This document shows positions 1 through 7,547 of a stretch of DNA of 64,000 nucleotides, piece after piece. Origin of the DNA: Rothia sp. P100 (GTDB lineage Bacteria; Actinomycetota; Actinomycetes; Actinomycetales; Micrococcaceae). Position 1 is the stretch's first letter. Each line of letters starts with the position of its first letter. Location: the NCBI RefSeq assembly GCF_023712425.1, contig NZ_JAMAYG010000001.1:806001-870000 (forward strand). Direction: 5' to 3'. Position numbers and translations under genes: made by a program. The notes under the pieces are model-generated. The model saw nothing but the letters and a program-made list of their open reading frames with translations. It was not told the origin of the DNA and did not search any database.

Positions 1-10
1 AGGAGAAAGC

Positions 11-640
11 ATGACCATACGTGTTTTATTGGTTGATGACCATCCCGTAGTACGGGCAGGACTGCGAGCCATGTTTGAGGAATTTGAGAACATCACGGTG
101 GTCGCTGAGGCAGCAGACGGCGGTGCAGCGCTGTCTGAAGTAGCCCGTTTTGCAGAGCAGGGGCACCCGTTGGATGCCGTAGTCATGGACCTACAGATGA
201 AGCCGGTGGACGGCATCATCGCTACCCGTTCTATCACCGAGCAGTTCCGCACCCCGGTGCTGGTTCTCACCACCTTTGATACCCAGACCAATATTGTGGC
301 AGCTGTTGAGGCGGGGGCGCTGGGCTACCTGCTGAAGGACGCCCCGCCCGAGCAAGTGCAGGCTGCAGTAGTGGCAACAGCAGAAGGCCGTCGCACCCTC
401 TCCCCCGATATCGCAGCTACTCTCATGGACCGTATGCACCGGCCGGTGATTACCCTTTCCCAGAGGGAAACCGAGATCCTTACGCTGCTGGCAACGGGGG
501 CAACCAATCGTGAGATGGCGCAACGGCTTTTTATCTCTGAATCAACGGTTAAAACCCACCTGGTGCATATTTACTCCAAGCTGGGCGTCGATAACCGCAC
601 GGCCGCTGTGGCTACTGCCCGCGCTGAGAACCTGCTCTAG
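11..640 (+). CDS. NarL/FixJ-family response regulator
   Basis: This is a two-domain cytoplasmic transcription factor of 209 residues, full length for the family. The receiver domain (about 3-120) shows the acidic pair D9-D10, the phosphoacceptor D60 in VVMDLQM, the switch threonine near 87-88 and K109 in LLKD. A LuxR-type helix-turn-helix follows at about 148-205 (LSQRETEIL ... STVKTHLVHIYSKLGV). An AGGAGA ribosome site lies seven bases before the ATG. It starts at the very edge of the window, so its sensor kinase is probably just upstream and not visible. Family assignment is firm; the signal and target genes are unknown. Confidence 0.95.
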   Translation: MTIRVLLVDDHPVVRAGLRAMFEEFENITVVAEAADGGAALSEVARFAEQGHPLDAVVMDLQMKPVDGIIATRSITEQFRTPVLVLTTFDTQTNIVAAVEAGALGYLLKDAPPEQVQAAVVATAEGRRTLSPDIAATLMDRMHRPVITLSQRETEILTLLATGATNREMAQRLFISESTVKTHLVHIYSKLGVDNRTAAVATARAENLL

Positions 641-677
641 GCCGGGCCCCTTTCCCGGAGCTCCAGCAGTAATTGGG

Positions 678-1166
678 TTAGGCAGAGGCCAGCTCTGCCT
701 TTTCAGCTAGTGCCCGGCCCAGTAATTCTTCTGCTGTTTCAATATGCTGAACTACGGTCTGCACCCTGCGGGAGACCACGGTTTCACGGTCACAGCTTTG
801 CTCGCAGGTGCCCGCGCACCGTGTCATGGCTAGAGCTTCAGCGCAGAGCGCCAGGGAGTTACCCGCCTTAGAAAGAGAGCGGTGCAGGTCTGAATAAACC
901 CCGGTAGGGGACGCCGGTACATCGGTACCGTTACTGGGTGCGATGTTCTGAGCTTGTGCCGCAACAAATCGCACCCGGGGCAATAGGTCTGCCAGGTCGT
1001 TAGCAACCGGGATGAGGTGTTCGAGGGTATCGGTAGCGGGCATGCGCTCAAGGATTTGGTGAAAACGGTCTAGCCCGCGCACAAAGCGGTCATGGGCTCT
1101 GCGCCAGAGGCCGGTGCCGAGCTCGGCGTCATCGCGGCGTGACTGCAGAAAATCTTTGATTCCCAA
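678..1166 (-). CDS. Conserved hypothetical protein with a four-cysteine cluster
   Basis: I do not recognise this 162-residue soluble, helix-rich protein. The chosen start is the TTG at 1166, because GAGAGGAG lies seven bases upstream of it; a TTG at 1193 would add nine residues without a good ribosome site. The middle contains four cysteines spaced C-x9-C-x3-C-x3-C (within LCAEALAMTRCAGTCEQSC), which could bind metal, though that is inference. It converges with the response regulator gene and is separated from the cstA operon by a terminator. A palindrome just upstream may be its operator. Confidence 0.6.
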   Translation of the reverse strand: MGIKDFLQSRRDDAELGTGLWRRAHDRFVRGLDRFHQILERMPATDTLEHLIPVANDLADLLPRVRFVAAQAQNIAPSNGTDVPASPTGVYSDLHRSLSKAGNSLALCAEALAMTRCAGTCEQSCDRETVVSRRVQTVVQHIETAEELLGRALAEKAELASA

Positions 1167-1201
1167 GGCACAGCTCCTCTCGTCGTCCCTCAACAGGTGT
1201 C

Positions 1202-1221
1202 TTCTTAGGTTACCCTAAGAA
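1202..1221. promoter_or_regulatory. Perfect 8-bp palindrome upstream of the 678-1166 gene
   Basis: TTCTTAGG and CCTAAGAA flank a 4-base spacer about 36 bases before the TTG start on the minus strand. The half TTAGGTTA resembles part of the iron-dependent DtxR/IdeR box, but the second half does not match the consensus, so regulator identity is open. It also abuts the neighbouring terminator. Confidence 0.3.
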
Positions 1222-1256
1222 AACTGCCGGAGCTGCCCTTTAGGCAACTCCGGCAG
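1218..1256 (-). terminator. Intrinsic terminator of the cstA-ybdD operon
   Basis: A near-perfect stem (CTGCCGGAG ... CTCCGGCAG with further pairing towards the loop) lies directly after the ybdD stop codon. It is followed on the minus strand by TTTTCTT. Confidence 0.8.
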
Positions 1257-1271
1257 ACTTCTTTGTGCACT

Positions 1272-1460
1272 CTAGCAACAGCGGGTACCCGGGTTCTTTT
1301 CCATGCGGTCGGTGTGATCACGCCAGAACTCGCGTTCGGTCATGGGCGGGTGCTCACAGCCGGTGGCACGGTGGTGAGCCAGATACTTTTGGTACTTGTC
1401 AGCACCCAGCACACCGTTAGCCAGCCAGCGCGCTCGGGAGAAGAAATCACGCAGTGACAT
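1272..1460 (-). CDS. YbdD/YjiX-family small protein (CstA partner)
   Basis: A 62-residue protein of the YbdD/YjiX (DUF466) family, normally encoded immediately after a CstA-type pyruvate/peptide carrier and thought to assist it. The core LRDFFSRARWLANGVLGADKY and the conserved Y-x-x-Y-L-x-H-H segment are present. The ATG at 1460 follows CAGGTG, 14 bases after the cstA stop codon, so the two genes are translated from one message. It ends just before the operon terminator. Confidence 0.85.
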   Translation of the reverse strand: MSLRDFFSRARWLANGVLGADKYQKYLAHHRATGCEHPPMTEREFWRDHTDRMEKNPGTRCC

Positions 1461-1474
1461 ATTCACCTGCTTCG

Positions 1475-3757
1475 CTAGTGCCCACTGTGCCCGGCTGAGC
1501 CCGAGACTTGATCGGGGTACTTGGCGTAGAATTTCTTCCATTCCTGCTCAAGTTGCCTCTCGGGAGCTGTAGCCAGCATGCCGGCCGGTGCGTAGATCTT
1601 GGATTCAATATAGGGGTTCTCCCTGCTCTCCTGGGCATGCCCATTCTTCGCCTTGAATACCTCAATCACAGCGGTAGCCACCACGGTCAGGGTCAGCACA
1701 ACGAAGAGGATGGAGAGGGAGCCCTGCACGAAGGTGTTGCGAACAACTGCGTCCATGGCTTCGGGGGTTGCAGCGGCACCCAGTGAACTCTCGCCTGCGG
1801 CAATCGCATCCTTGTAGCGGAAGTGGTTAGCCCAGTAGCCCACGGCTGGGTTAGATGAGAAGATTTTCTGGTAGGAGCCAACCACGGTGACGACCAGGTC
1901 AAAGACCAGCGGCACGGCGATAATCCAGAGGTACTTGAACTTACCCTTATTAGCGGCGATAGCCAGGCAGACCGCCAGAGCGACCGCAGCTAGTAGCTGG
2001 TTAGCGATACCGAAGAGCGGATAGAAGGTGTTGATACCACCTAGAGGGTCGGTAACACCAAGAATCAGGATGCTACCCCAGCCAGCAACCATCACAGCGG
2101 TGGTAATCCAGGCACCGGCACGCCAATTGTGATCCTTAAACTTAGGGAAGAAGTTGCCCAGGGTATCTGAGAGCATGAAGCGAGCCACGCGGGTGCCGGC
2201 GTCCACAGCGGTCAGGATGAAGAGAGCTTCAAACATAATGGCGAAGTGATACCAGAAGCTGGTGAGTTCGAACCAGGGAATCATCTTGTTCAGGATCAGC
2301 GCCATGCCCACCGCCAAGGTGGGGGCACCACCGGTACGCGAAACAATGGACTGCTCACCCACGGCATCTGCAGTGGACTGCAGGATTTCGGGGGTGATGT
2401 GCACCCCGGTCAGCCCCAGTGAGTTGACGAAGAGCGCAGCCGATTCAACGGTACCGCCGGTAACGCCGGCTGCCGAGTTCATGGCGAAGTAGATACCGCG
2501 GTCGATGGTAACGGCTGCAACCAGCGCCATGATGGCCACGAAGGACTCCATGAGCATGCCACCGTAACCGATGAAACGGGTCTGGCGTTCTTTTTCAACC
2601 ATCTTGGGGGTAGTGCCCGATGCGATGAGAGCGTGGAAGCCTGATAGGGCGCCACAGGCGATAGTGACGAAGAGGAAGGGGAAGAGGGAGCCTGACCACA
2701 CCGGACCGTCCGCGCGGGAGGCAAATTCGCTGACCGCAGGAACGGTGATCTCGGGGCGGACCACGATGATGCCGACTGCTAACAGGATGATGGTGCCCAC
2801 CTTCATGAAGGTAGAAAGGTAGTCACGGGGTGCTAGCAGCAACCAGACCGGCAGAACGGCGGCAATAAAACCGTAGATGATAACAGCCCAGGCCAGGGTG
2901 ACGCGGTCCAGCGTGAGATACTGCACGCCCCATTCGGTGTTGCTCACCATGCCACCACCGATGATGGCTGCCATGAGCAAAATAAAGCCAACAATAGAGA
3001 TTTCGCCGACTTTACCGGGGCGGATGTAGCGCAGGTAAACACCCATGAAAAGCGCGATGGGGATGGTCATACCCACGGAGAAAACACCCCAGGGCGATTC
3101 GCCCAGTGCGTTCACCACGACCAAGGCTAGGATGGCGGTAATGATGATCATGATGGCGAGGGTTGCCAGAATCGCGGCGTAACCACCAACGGTTCCTAGT
3201 TCTTCCTTAGCCATCTGGCCCAGGGAACGCCCGCCGCGGCGCATGGAGAAGAAGAGAACTAGGTAGTCCTGAACAGCACCGGCGAAAATAACGCCCACAA
3301 TAATCCAGATAGTGCCCGGCAAGAAGCCCATCTGCGCTGCCAGCACGGGGCCAACCAGGGGGCCAGCGCCCGCGATAGCTGCGAAGTGGTGACCGTAGAG
3401 CACCCGGCGGTCAGTGGCCGCGTAGTCCTTACCGTCCGCGTCGTACTCCGCTGGGGTTGCGCGGCGGTCGTCGGGCTGGGCCAGTTTGGCTTCAATGAAG
3501 CGGGCGTAAAAACGGTAACCTATCAGGTAGCTACAGACCGCTGCGAAAACAAACCAAATGGCGTTCACAGTTTCGCCGCGGAAGATAGCGATCATGGACC
3601 AGCTGACCGCACCAATAATAGCGATAACTGACCAAATGGCTATTTTCTTGGGCGTCCACGTAACGTGATCTGTTTCTAGTTTTTCGGGATCGACGTAGGC
3701 CGCCGGCCGCTCGTTATCAATAGTCGATGGGGAGTGGACTTCCACAAAAATCTCCAT
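1475..3757 (-). CDS. cstA: CstA-family carbon starvation / pyruvate carrier
   Basis: A large polytopic membrane protein (760 residues) of the CstA family, which takes up pyruvate and peptides when carbon is short. The N-terminal cytoplasmic stretch is followed by many hydrophobic segments and family blocks such as YGHHFAAIAGAGPLVGPVLA (about residue 120) and SGFHALIASGTTPKMVEKE (about residue 375). The ATG at 3757 has little ribosome site; a GTG four codons later (3745) is preceded by TGGAG and may be the real start. It forms an operon with the ybdD gene. The upstream region holds a TGTG...CACA palindrome. Confidence 0.95.
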   Translation of the reverse strand: MEIFVEVHSPSTIDNERPAAYVDPEKLETDHVTWTPKKIAIWSVIAIIGAVSWSMIAIFRGETVNAIWFVFAAVCSYLIGYRFYARFIEAKLAQPDDRRATPAEYDADGKDYAATDRRVLYGHHFAAIAGAGPLVGPVLAAQMGFLPGTIWIIVGVIFAGAVQDYLVLFFSMRRGGRSLGQMAKEELGTVGGYAAILATLAIMIIITAILALVVVNALGESPWGVFSVGMTIPIALFMGVYLRYIRPGKVGEISIVGFILLMAAIIGGGMVSNTEWGVQYLTLDRVTLAWAVIIYGFIAAVLPVWLLLAPRDYLSTFMKVGTIILLAVGIIVVRPEITVPAVSEFASRADGPVWSGSLFPFLFVTIACGALSGFHALIASGTTPKMVEKERQTRFIGYGGMLMESFVAIMALVAAVTIDRGIYFAMNSAAGVTGGTVESAALFVNSLGLTGVHITPEILQSTADAVGEQSIVSRTGGAPTLAVGMALILNKMIPWFELTSFWYHFAIMFEALFILTAVDAGTRVARFMLSDTLGNFFPKFKDHNWRAGAWITTAVMVAGWGSILILGVTDPLGGINTFYPLFGIANQLLAAVALAVCLAIAANKGKFKYLWIIAVPLVFDLVVTVVGSYQKIFSSNPAVGYWANHFRYKDAIAAGESSLGAAATPEAMDAVVRNTFVQGSLSILFVVLTLTVVATAVIEVFKAKNGHAQESRENPYIESKIYAPAGMLATAPERQLEQEWKKFYAKYPDQVSGSAGHSGH

Positions 3758-3787
3758 ACTGTGTGCCCGGTGTGTAACCGAGAATGA

Positions 3788-3801
3788 TGTGCGTACTCAC
3801 A
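3788..3801. promoter_or_regulatory. CRP/GlxR-like palindrome upstream of cstA
   Basis: TGTGCGTACTCACA is nearly palindromic and lies 31 bases before the cstA ATG. It resembles cAMP-receptor (CRP/GlxR) half sites, but the spacing between TGTG and CACA is 6, not the usual 8, so it is only a candidate. Confidence 0.25.
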
Positions 3802-3872
3802 CATTAGACCTGTCTCACATTTTTCTCCATATTTAAGCCGTGTATGACAAAGAGTTTCCTCGGCTCTGACCT

Positions 3873-4865
3873 TTAGGGCACCAGCAGGATTTTGCCGGCA
3901 TGCTCCCCAGAGTCAAAGTAGGTGTGGGCAGCTGCCGCGTCATCAAGGGAAAAGGCACGGTCCAGGTGGGGTGAAATGACCCCGCTTTCCAGCAGGGGCC
4001 AGGTGACCCGACCCACACCAGCAACGATAGCGGCCTTATCCGCCGAGCTGCGCGTACGCAGAGAGGTGGCATGGACGCTGAGTCGCCGGGAGAGCATGTA
4101 GCCCAGATTAACATTCCCTTTATTCCCACCTTGCAGGCCAATAATCACCAGCGAACCGTCTACAGCCAGGGTCTTGAGGTTATCATCCAGGTAAGAGCCG
4201 CCCACCACGTCCAAGATGACATCCACTCCCCTACCCTCAGTAAGCTCTAGTGCCGCTTCGCGGAAGTTTTGGGTGCGGTAGTTGATGGGCTCAGCACCTA
4301 GCTGCTTAATGCGATCGCACTTTTTGTCGCTGCCAGCAGTCGCTAGAACCCGCAACCCTAGAGCTTGCGCCAGTTGGATAGCGTGGGAGCCAATCCCCCC
4401 GGTCCCGCCGTGAATCAACAGGGTGCGCCCGGCGTTATCATCAGCGCTCTCGCTCACACCGCAGACTGTCACCAGGTTGGAGTAGACGGTGGCTGCAACC
4501 TCCGGCAAGCCAGCGGCTTCTACCAGGCTGACACCCTTGGGTACCGGCAGGGTATGGTCGTAGCGCACAGCAACATATTCGGCATAGCCTCCGGAAGCCA
4601 GCAGTGCTACTCGCTCTTGGCCCAGCAGTTCTTCCGGAAGCCCGTGACCCACTTCAACCACGGTGCCTGACACCTCTAGCCCGTAGATATCGCTTTCACC
4701 CGGTGGGGGTGGATACAACCCTCGGCGCTGCATGACGTCGGCCCGGTTAATGCCGCTAGCAGCAACCTTGAGCACCACCTGCCCCTGCCCAGCAGAGGGC
4801 TGGGGTGCGTCACTCACCACCAGAACCTCTGGCCCACCGTGGTCTATTTCCCGTATTGCACGCAT
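3873..4865 (-). CDS. NADPH:quinone oxidoreductase, zinc-independent MDR family
   Basis: A soluble 330-residue medium-chain dehydrogenase/reductase of the quinone oxidoreductase branch, expected to reduce quinones or enones with NADPH. The N-terminal GroES-like half contains the SGINRADVMQRRGLYPPPPG block typical of QOR proteins. The Rossmann half has LLIHGGTGGIGSHAIQLA (about 150-167) for the cofactor. The structural zinc cysteines of alcohol dehydrogenases are absent, as expected. Length is normal. AAGGAG lies five bases before the ATG. It is transcribed alone, divergent from the tRNA-Ser gene. Confidence 0.9.
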   Translation of the reverse strand: MRAIREIDHGGPEVLVVSDAPQPSAGQGQVVLKVAASGINRADVMQRRGLYPPPPGESDIYGLEVSGTVVEVGHGLPEELLGQERVALLASGGYAEYVAVRYDHTLPVPKGVSLVEAAGLPEVAATVYSNLVTVCGVSESADDNAGRTLLIHGGTGGIGSHAIQLAQALGLRVLATAGSDKKCDRIKQLGAEPINYRTQNFREAALELTEGRGVDVILDVVGGSYLDDNLKTLAVDGSLVIIGLQGGNKGNVNLGYMLSRRLSVHATSLRTRSSADKAAIVAGVGRVTWPLLESGVISPHLDRAFSLDDAAAAHTYFDSGEHAGKILLVP

Positions 4866-4927
4866 ACCTGCTCCTTATTTTTCTCTTACCCCCACTCTAA
4901 CGAGAGTGAGCACACACCGGTTATGTT

Positions 4928-4955
4928 TTGCAAAGTTATGCTGGGTGTGTAGTAT
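4928..4955 (+). promoter_or_regulatory. Promoter of tRNA-Ser(UGA)
   Basis: A -35 box TTGCAA and a -10 box TAGTAT are separated by 16 bases, about 22 bases before the tRNA 5' end. Confidence 0.6.
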
Positions 4956-4976
4956 TGTTTGAGTGCTCAGCACGCT

Positions 4977-5064
4977 GGATGGTTGTCCGAGCGGCCGAAG
5001 GAGCTGGTCTTGAAAACCAGTAGGCGGCAACCCCGTCTCGTGGGTTCAAATCCCACACCATCCG
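4977..5064 (+). tRNA. tRNA-Ser (anticodon TGA)
   Basis: An 88-base class II tRNA. The acceptor stem GGATGGT/ACCATCC, the anticodon loop CTTGAAA giving TGA, a long variable arm and the T-arm with GGTTCAAATC are all visible. The discriminator is G, and CCA is not encoded. It reads UCA codons. Confidence 0.97.
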
Positions 5065-5070
5065 CAAACT

Positions 5071-5102
5071 AAAGCCCCGCTTCGAAAGAAGCGGGGCTTT
5101 TT
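5071..5102 (+). terminator. Terminator of tRNA-Ser(UGA)
   Basis: The stem AAAGCCCCGCTTC / GAAGCGGGGCTTT with a GAAA loop, followed by T residues, starts seven bases after the tRNA. Confidence 0.9.
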
Positions 5103-5266
5103 GTATGCCCCCCCTTGGATCACACAGGGCCGGCAGATCACGAAGTAATGTTCAGAAAAAATGTTCACACCTTGCCCCGCTACGAGTAACCGGATGACTG
5201 CTGATTTCTGTGCAAATATACTTAGCCCTATAGCCCAGGCGAAGACGCCACATACCACGCAGCGTT

Positions 5267-5295
5267 TTGACCCTTGCTCCTTTTGCGGCTAGTAT
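5267..5295 (+). promoter_or_regulatory. Promoter of tRNA-Ser(GCU)
   Basis: TTGACC and TAGTAT are separated by exactly 17 bases. The start point would be near 5302, giving a leader of about 50 bases before the tRNA. The rest of 5103-5350 shows no gene. Confidence 0.65.
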
Positions 5296-5350
5296 TGGGG
5301 GAGCTGTGATGCTGAAAGCAACGTTGACGAGCTGGATGCGCACGCTACAT

Positions 5351-5442
5351 GGAGACGTGCCAGAGCGGCCGAATGGACTTCACTGCTAATGAAGGGTCGG
5401 GATTAAACTCGACCGGGGGTTCAAATCCCCCCGTCTCCGCCA
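5351..5442 (+). tRNA. tRNA-Ser (anticodon GCT)
   Basis: A class II tRNA with acceptor stem GGAGACG/CGTCTCC, anticodon loop CTGCTAA giving GCT, and a long variable arm. The mature body ends at 5439 (G discriminator) and CCA is encoded at 5440-5442. It reads AGC and AGU codons. Confidence 0.97.
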
Positions 5443-5447
5443 ATCAG

Positions 5448-5495
5448 AAAAAACCCCGTCTGACCTAGTGAAATCTAGGTCAGACGGGGTTTTTC
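5448..5495 (+). terminator. Terminator of tRNA-Ser(GCU)
   Basis: A long perfect stem (AAACCCCGTCTGACCTAG pairing with its complement) and a T run lie directly after the tRNA. The loop-proximal part is shared with the tRNA-Ser(CGA) terminator at 12515-12558. Confidence 0.92.
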
Positions 5496-5509
5496 TGTAC
5501 TGAAGCCAC

Positions 5510-5897
5510 TCATTTCGAGAGCGCGGAGCGAACTATTCTCTTGTTACCGCCTGCCCCGTTAGAGTCAAGAGAGTGCAACCAAGGGGTTCTATCTTCTTCA
5601 TTATCTTTTTCCGATGATACGACGGGCACGAAGAGGTAATTGCGGACATTAGCCTGATCGGTCATACGCGTAATGTCGGGATCATTGGACTCTTCTACAC
5701 GGGAACCGAAGGAGGTGCTGTAAGTCGCCGTCAAAGAAGAAGACCACACTCACCGGCTACGTCCAGTCAATCCTATTTGCATAGACATAGTATTGGTTAG
5801 TGGTGTCACCGTGGGTGTAAAGAGAAAAGGTTGACGGATTGACTTGGGCGGAAGCTAGCTCTGCCGAGAGAACACCCCAAACCAGAACAGTGGTCAC
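5510..5897 (-). pseudogene. Broken gene for a small exported protein
   Basis: Two minus-strand open frames look like one interrupted gene. The first (5897-5757) begins with a hydrophobic signal-peptide-like stretch ending ELASAQ, continues with NPSTFSLYTHGDTTNQYYVY and stops at a TAG. The second (5749-5510), in another frame, continues with a polar Ser/Thr/Asp-rich sequence (SLTATYSTSFGSRVEESN) to a normal TGA. Neither half has a convincing ribosome site. It lies directly behind the EcsC-family gene, whose stop codon is in frame with the first half. A frameshift plus a stop is the simplest reading; the family is not recognised. Confidence 0.5.
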
Positions 5898-5918
5898 AGT
5901 GACTACTACCGAAACGCC

Positions 5919-6944
5919 TTATTTTTCTTCTTCTACTTCACTCGGTTGCGCCTCGCTTCGAGACATAGAGATTGATACACGCGGAACAGATGATTTTAAG
6001 CGCCCAAATGCACCAGCGGTTTTTGTTTTGAGCTTCTTTGTTTTAGTCTCTTCCTCTTCAATAAGCACGTCCTGCTGAAGAGAATCTAAAGAACCTGCTT
6101 GAGGAAGCGCTTGTAGGTGTTTCATGAGTCGAAGAGCTTGTGGTTTCAGCGTTGAATACGTCATCCCTCCGGCGATGACCCCACCCACCACTGGAACTAC
6201 TTTGGTAATACTTTGCGCAAAGCTCTTTTTAGTGACGCTGACCCCAACATATTTGAGACTCTTTTTAACAATGGGGTAGTACCAAGTTTTAGTCAAAGCC
6301 TTGCTAGCAATCTGTTTTTGTAGCGAGATCTTGGCTGTTTCTTGTGCGAATTTGTTGAGGGCAGTGGTCGCGCCGCTTACCTGAGTCATTACCCCAAGAA
6401 AAAGGGCCAACTTTGACAACGTTTCATCATCAAGCTCATCTAAATCACCCAAAAAATCTTTCCACCCATAGATGTAGGCAAGCTTCTGCATAATTCTGAA
6501 AATATGAGCGTAATACTGCAAAAGATCGGAGGGTACGGTTGCTAGCATTGCGAATCCGCCAGGGACACCCGCTGCAAAAGAAATAACCGTTGATTTACGG
6601 GTCTCAAGTTCTATAGAAGAGCGGGCAATTTTCTCTAGAATAGATGCAGAAATTTCGGCTTCCGCGGGAGTTGTCTCAATTGCCTCAGCTACTTGATGTA
6701 TTCCAACTCCAGCTTTCAGAAGTTCTGCCTGCAAAAATTTTTTACGGTCAATTCTAACCGCTTTGAGGCGCATCACCGTTGAGATGAACTTTGTGGCAAA
6801 AGCTATTGTCTCTTGCTCCTCTTCCAAAGTTTCGGACGGTATCTGAGATTCAATTTTTTCCGCAGTTAGCTCATTTTCAGCTTCAGCAAAACTAGCCCCC
6901 TCACTCACCGCATCCTCCGAAAAGATAACTTCTTTACTACTCAT
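5919..6944 (-). CDS. EcsC-family protein
   Basis: A 341-residue protein of the EcsC family. After an acidic, disordered N-terminus (1-50) comes the family core: RIDRKKFLQAELLKAG (65-79), then the glycine/hydrophobic block FAAGVPGGFAMLATVPSDLL (about 123-142) running into QKLAYIYGW (153-161), and later TKTWYYPIVKKSLKYVGVSV and FAQSITKVVPVVGGVIAGG. The two hydrophobic glycine-rich blocks suggest membrane association. The C-terminal 60 residues are lysine/serine-rich and variable. AAAGGA precedes the ATG. The biochemical role of the family is not known. Confidence 0.85.
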   Translation of the reverse strand: MSSKEVIFSEDAVSEGASFAEAENELTAEKIESQIPSETLEEEQETIAFATKFISTVMRLKAVRIDRKKFLQAELLKAGVGIHQVAEAIETTPAEAEISASILEKIARSSIELETRKSTVISFAAGVPGGFAMLATVPSDLLQYYAHIFRIMQKLAYIYGWKDFLGDLDELDDETLSKLALFLGVMTQVSGATTALNKFAQETAKISLQKQIASKALTKTWYYPIVKKSLKYVGVSVTKKSFAQSITKVVPVVGGVIAGGMTYSTLKPQALRLMKHLQALPQAGSLDSLQQDVLIEEEETKTKKLKTKTAGAFGRLKSSVPRVSISMSRSEAQPSEVEEEK

Positions 6945-6974
6945 AATGGTTCCTTTTGCAATATATAAATAAAT

Positions 6975-7502
6975 TTAGAAAGCTTTGAAGGCTTTGAGGA
7001 AAGCGGCAGCGGTTGTGAGTTCTGACCAGTCGCCAAAAACATCAAAAACAGCTACCGATGATGGAGAGAAACCGTGGGAGGCATCCATAAGGGCCTCATA
7101 GTCAGAATCGGGGCGCGCAAGTTCTAAGGCAGCGTCCTGCACACCGGGTAAGTGTGCCACCAGCATGAGCGCCTGAACCCCCTGCGGCGCTCGATGAACG
7201 GTTGAGAGCAGAGCAGATGACGGGGCGTTATAGAGCCGCTCATCCAAGCTAGCGGTGGGGGCTTTCTCCCCCAGCGCTTCAGAAACCCAGGTGGTGGTCT
7301 GGCGGGTGCGCAAAGCGGCTGAGCTCACTAACATCTCGGGCACGAAGCCCTGTTGCACCAGCCACTGCCCTGCGCTCAATGCTTGCGCATGTCCGCGCCG
7401 TGTCAGGGGGCGGTTGAAATCGTCCAACCCCCAGTCAGCCTCAGCGTGGCGCATAATGATCAGTGTTTTAGCGTCGTGACGCGGTAGGGAAAACTCGCTC
7501 AT
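6975..7502 (-). CDS. SixA-like phosphohistidine phosphatase (histidine phosphatase superfamily)
   Basis: A cytoplasmic 175-residue phosphatase. The signature LIIMRHAEADW at 14-24 places the catalytic histidine at 19; a second active-site histidine lies in LMLVAHLPGVQ. SixA-type enzymes remove phosphate from phosphohistidine in relay proteins, but the substrate here is not known. The ATG at 7502 is preceded by a G-rich CTGGGGG; an upstream extension to 7547 would add a basic stretch lacking family similarity. It follows the BCCT transporter gene closely. Confidence 0.85.
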   Translation of the reverse strand: MSEFSLPRHDAKTLIIMRHAEADWGLDDFNRPLTRRGHAQALSAGQWLVQQGFVPEMLVSSAALRTRQTTTWVSEALGEKAPTASLDERLYNAPSSALLSTVHRAPQGVQALMLVAHLPGVQDAALELARPDSDYEALMDASHGFSPSSVAVFDVFGDWSELTTAAAFLKAFKAF

Positions 7503-7547
7503 AACCCCCAGTGTAACGCGCCGGCAGGGCAGGCGGCGCGAGAGCAC

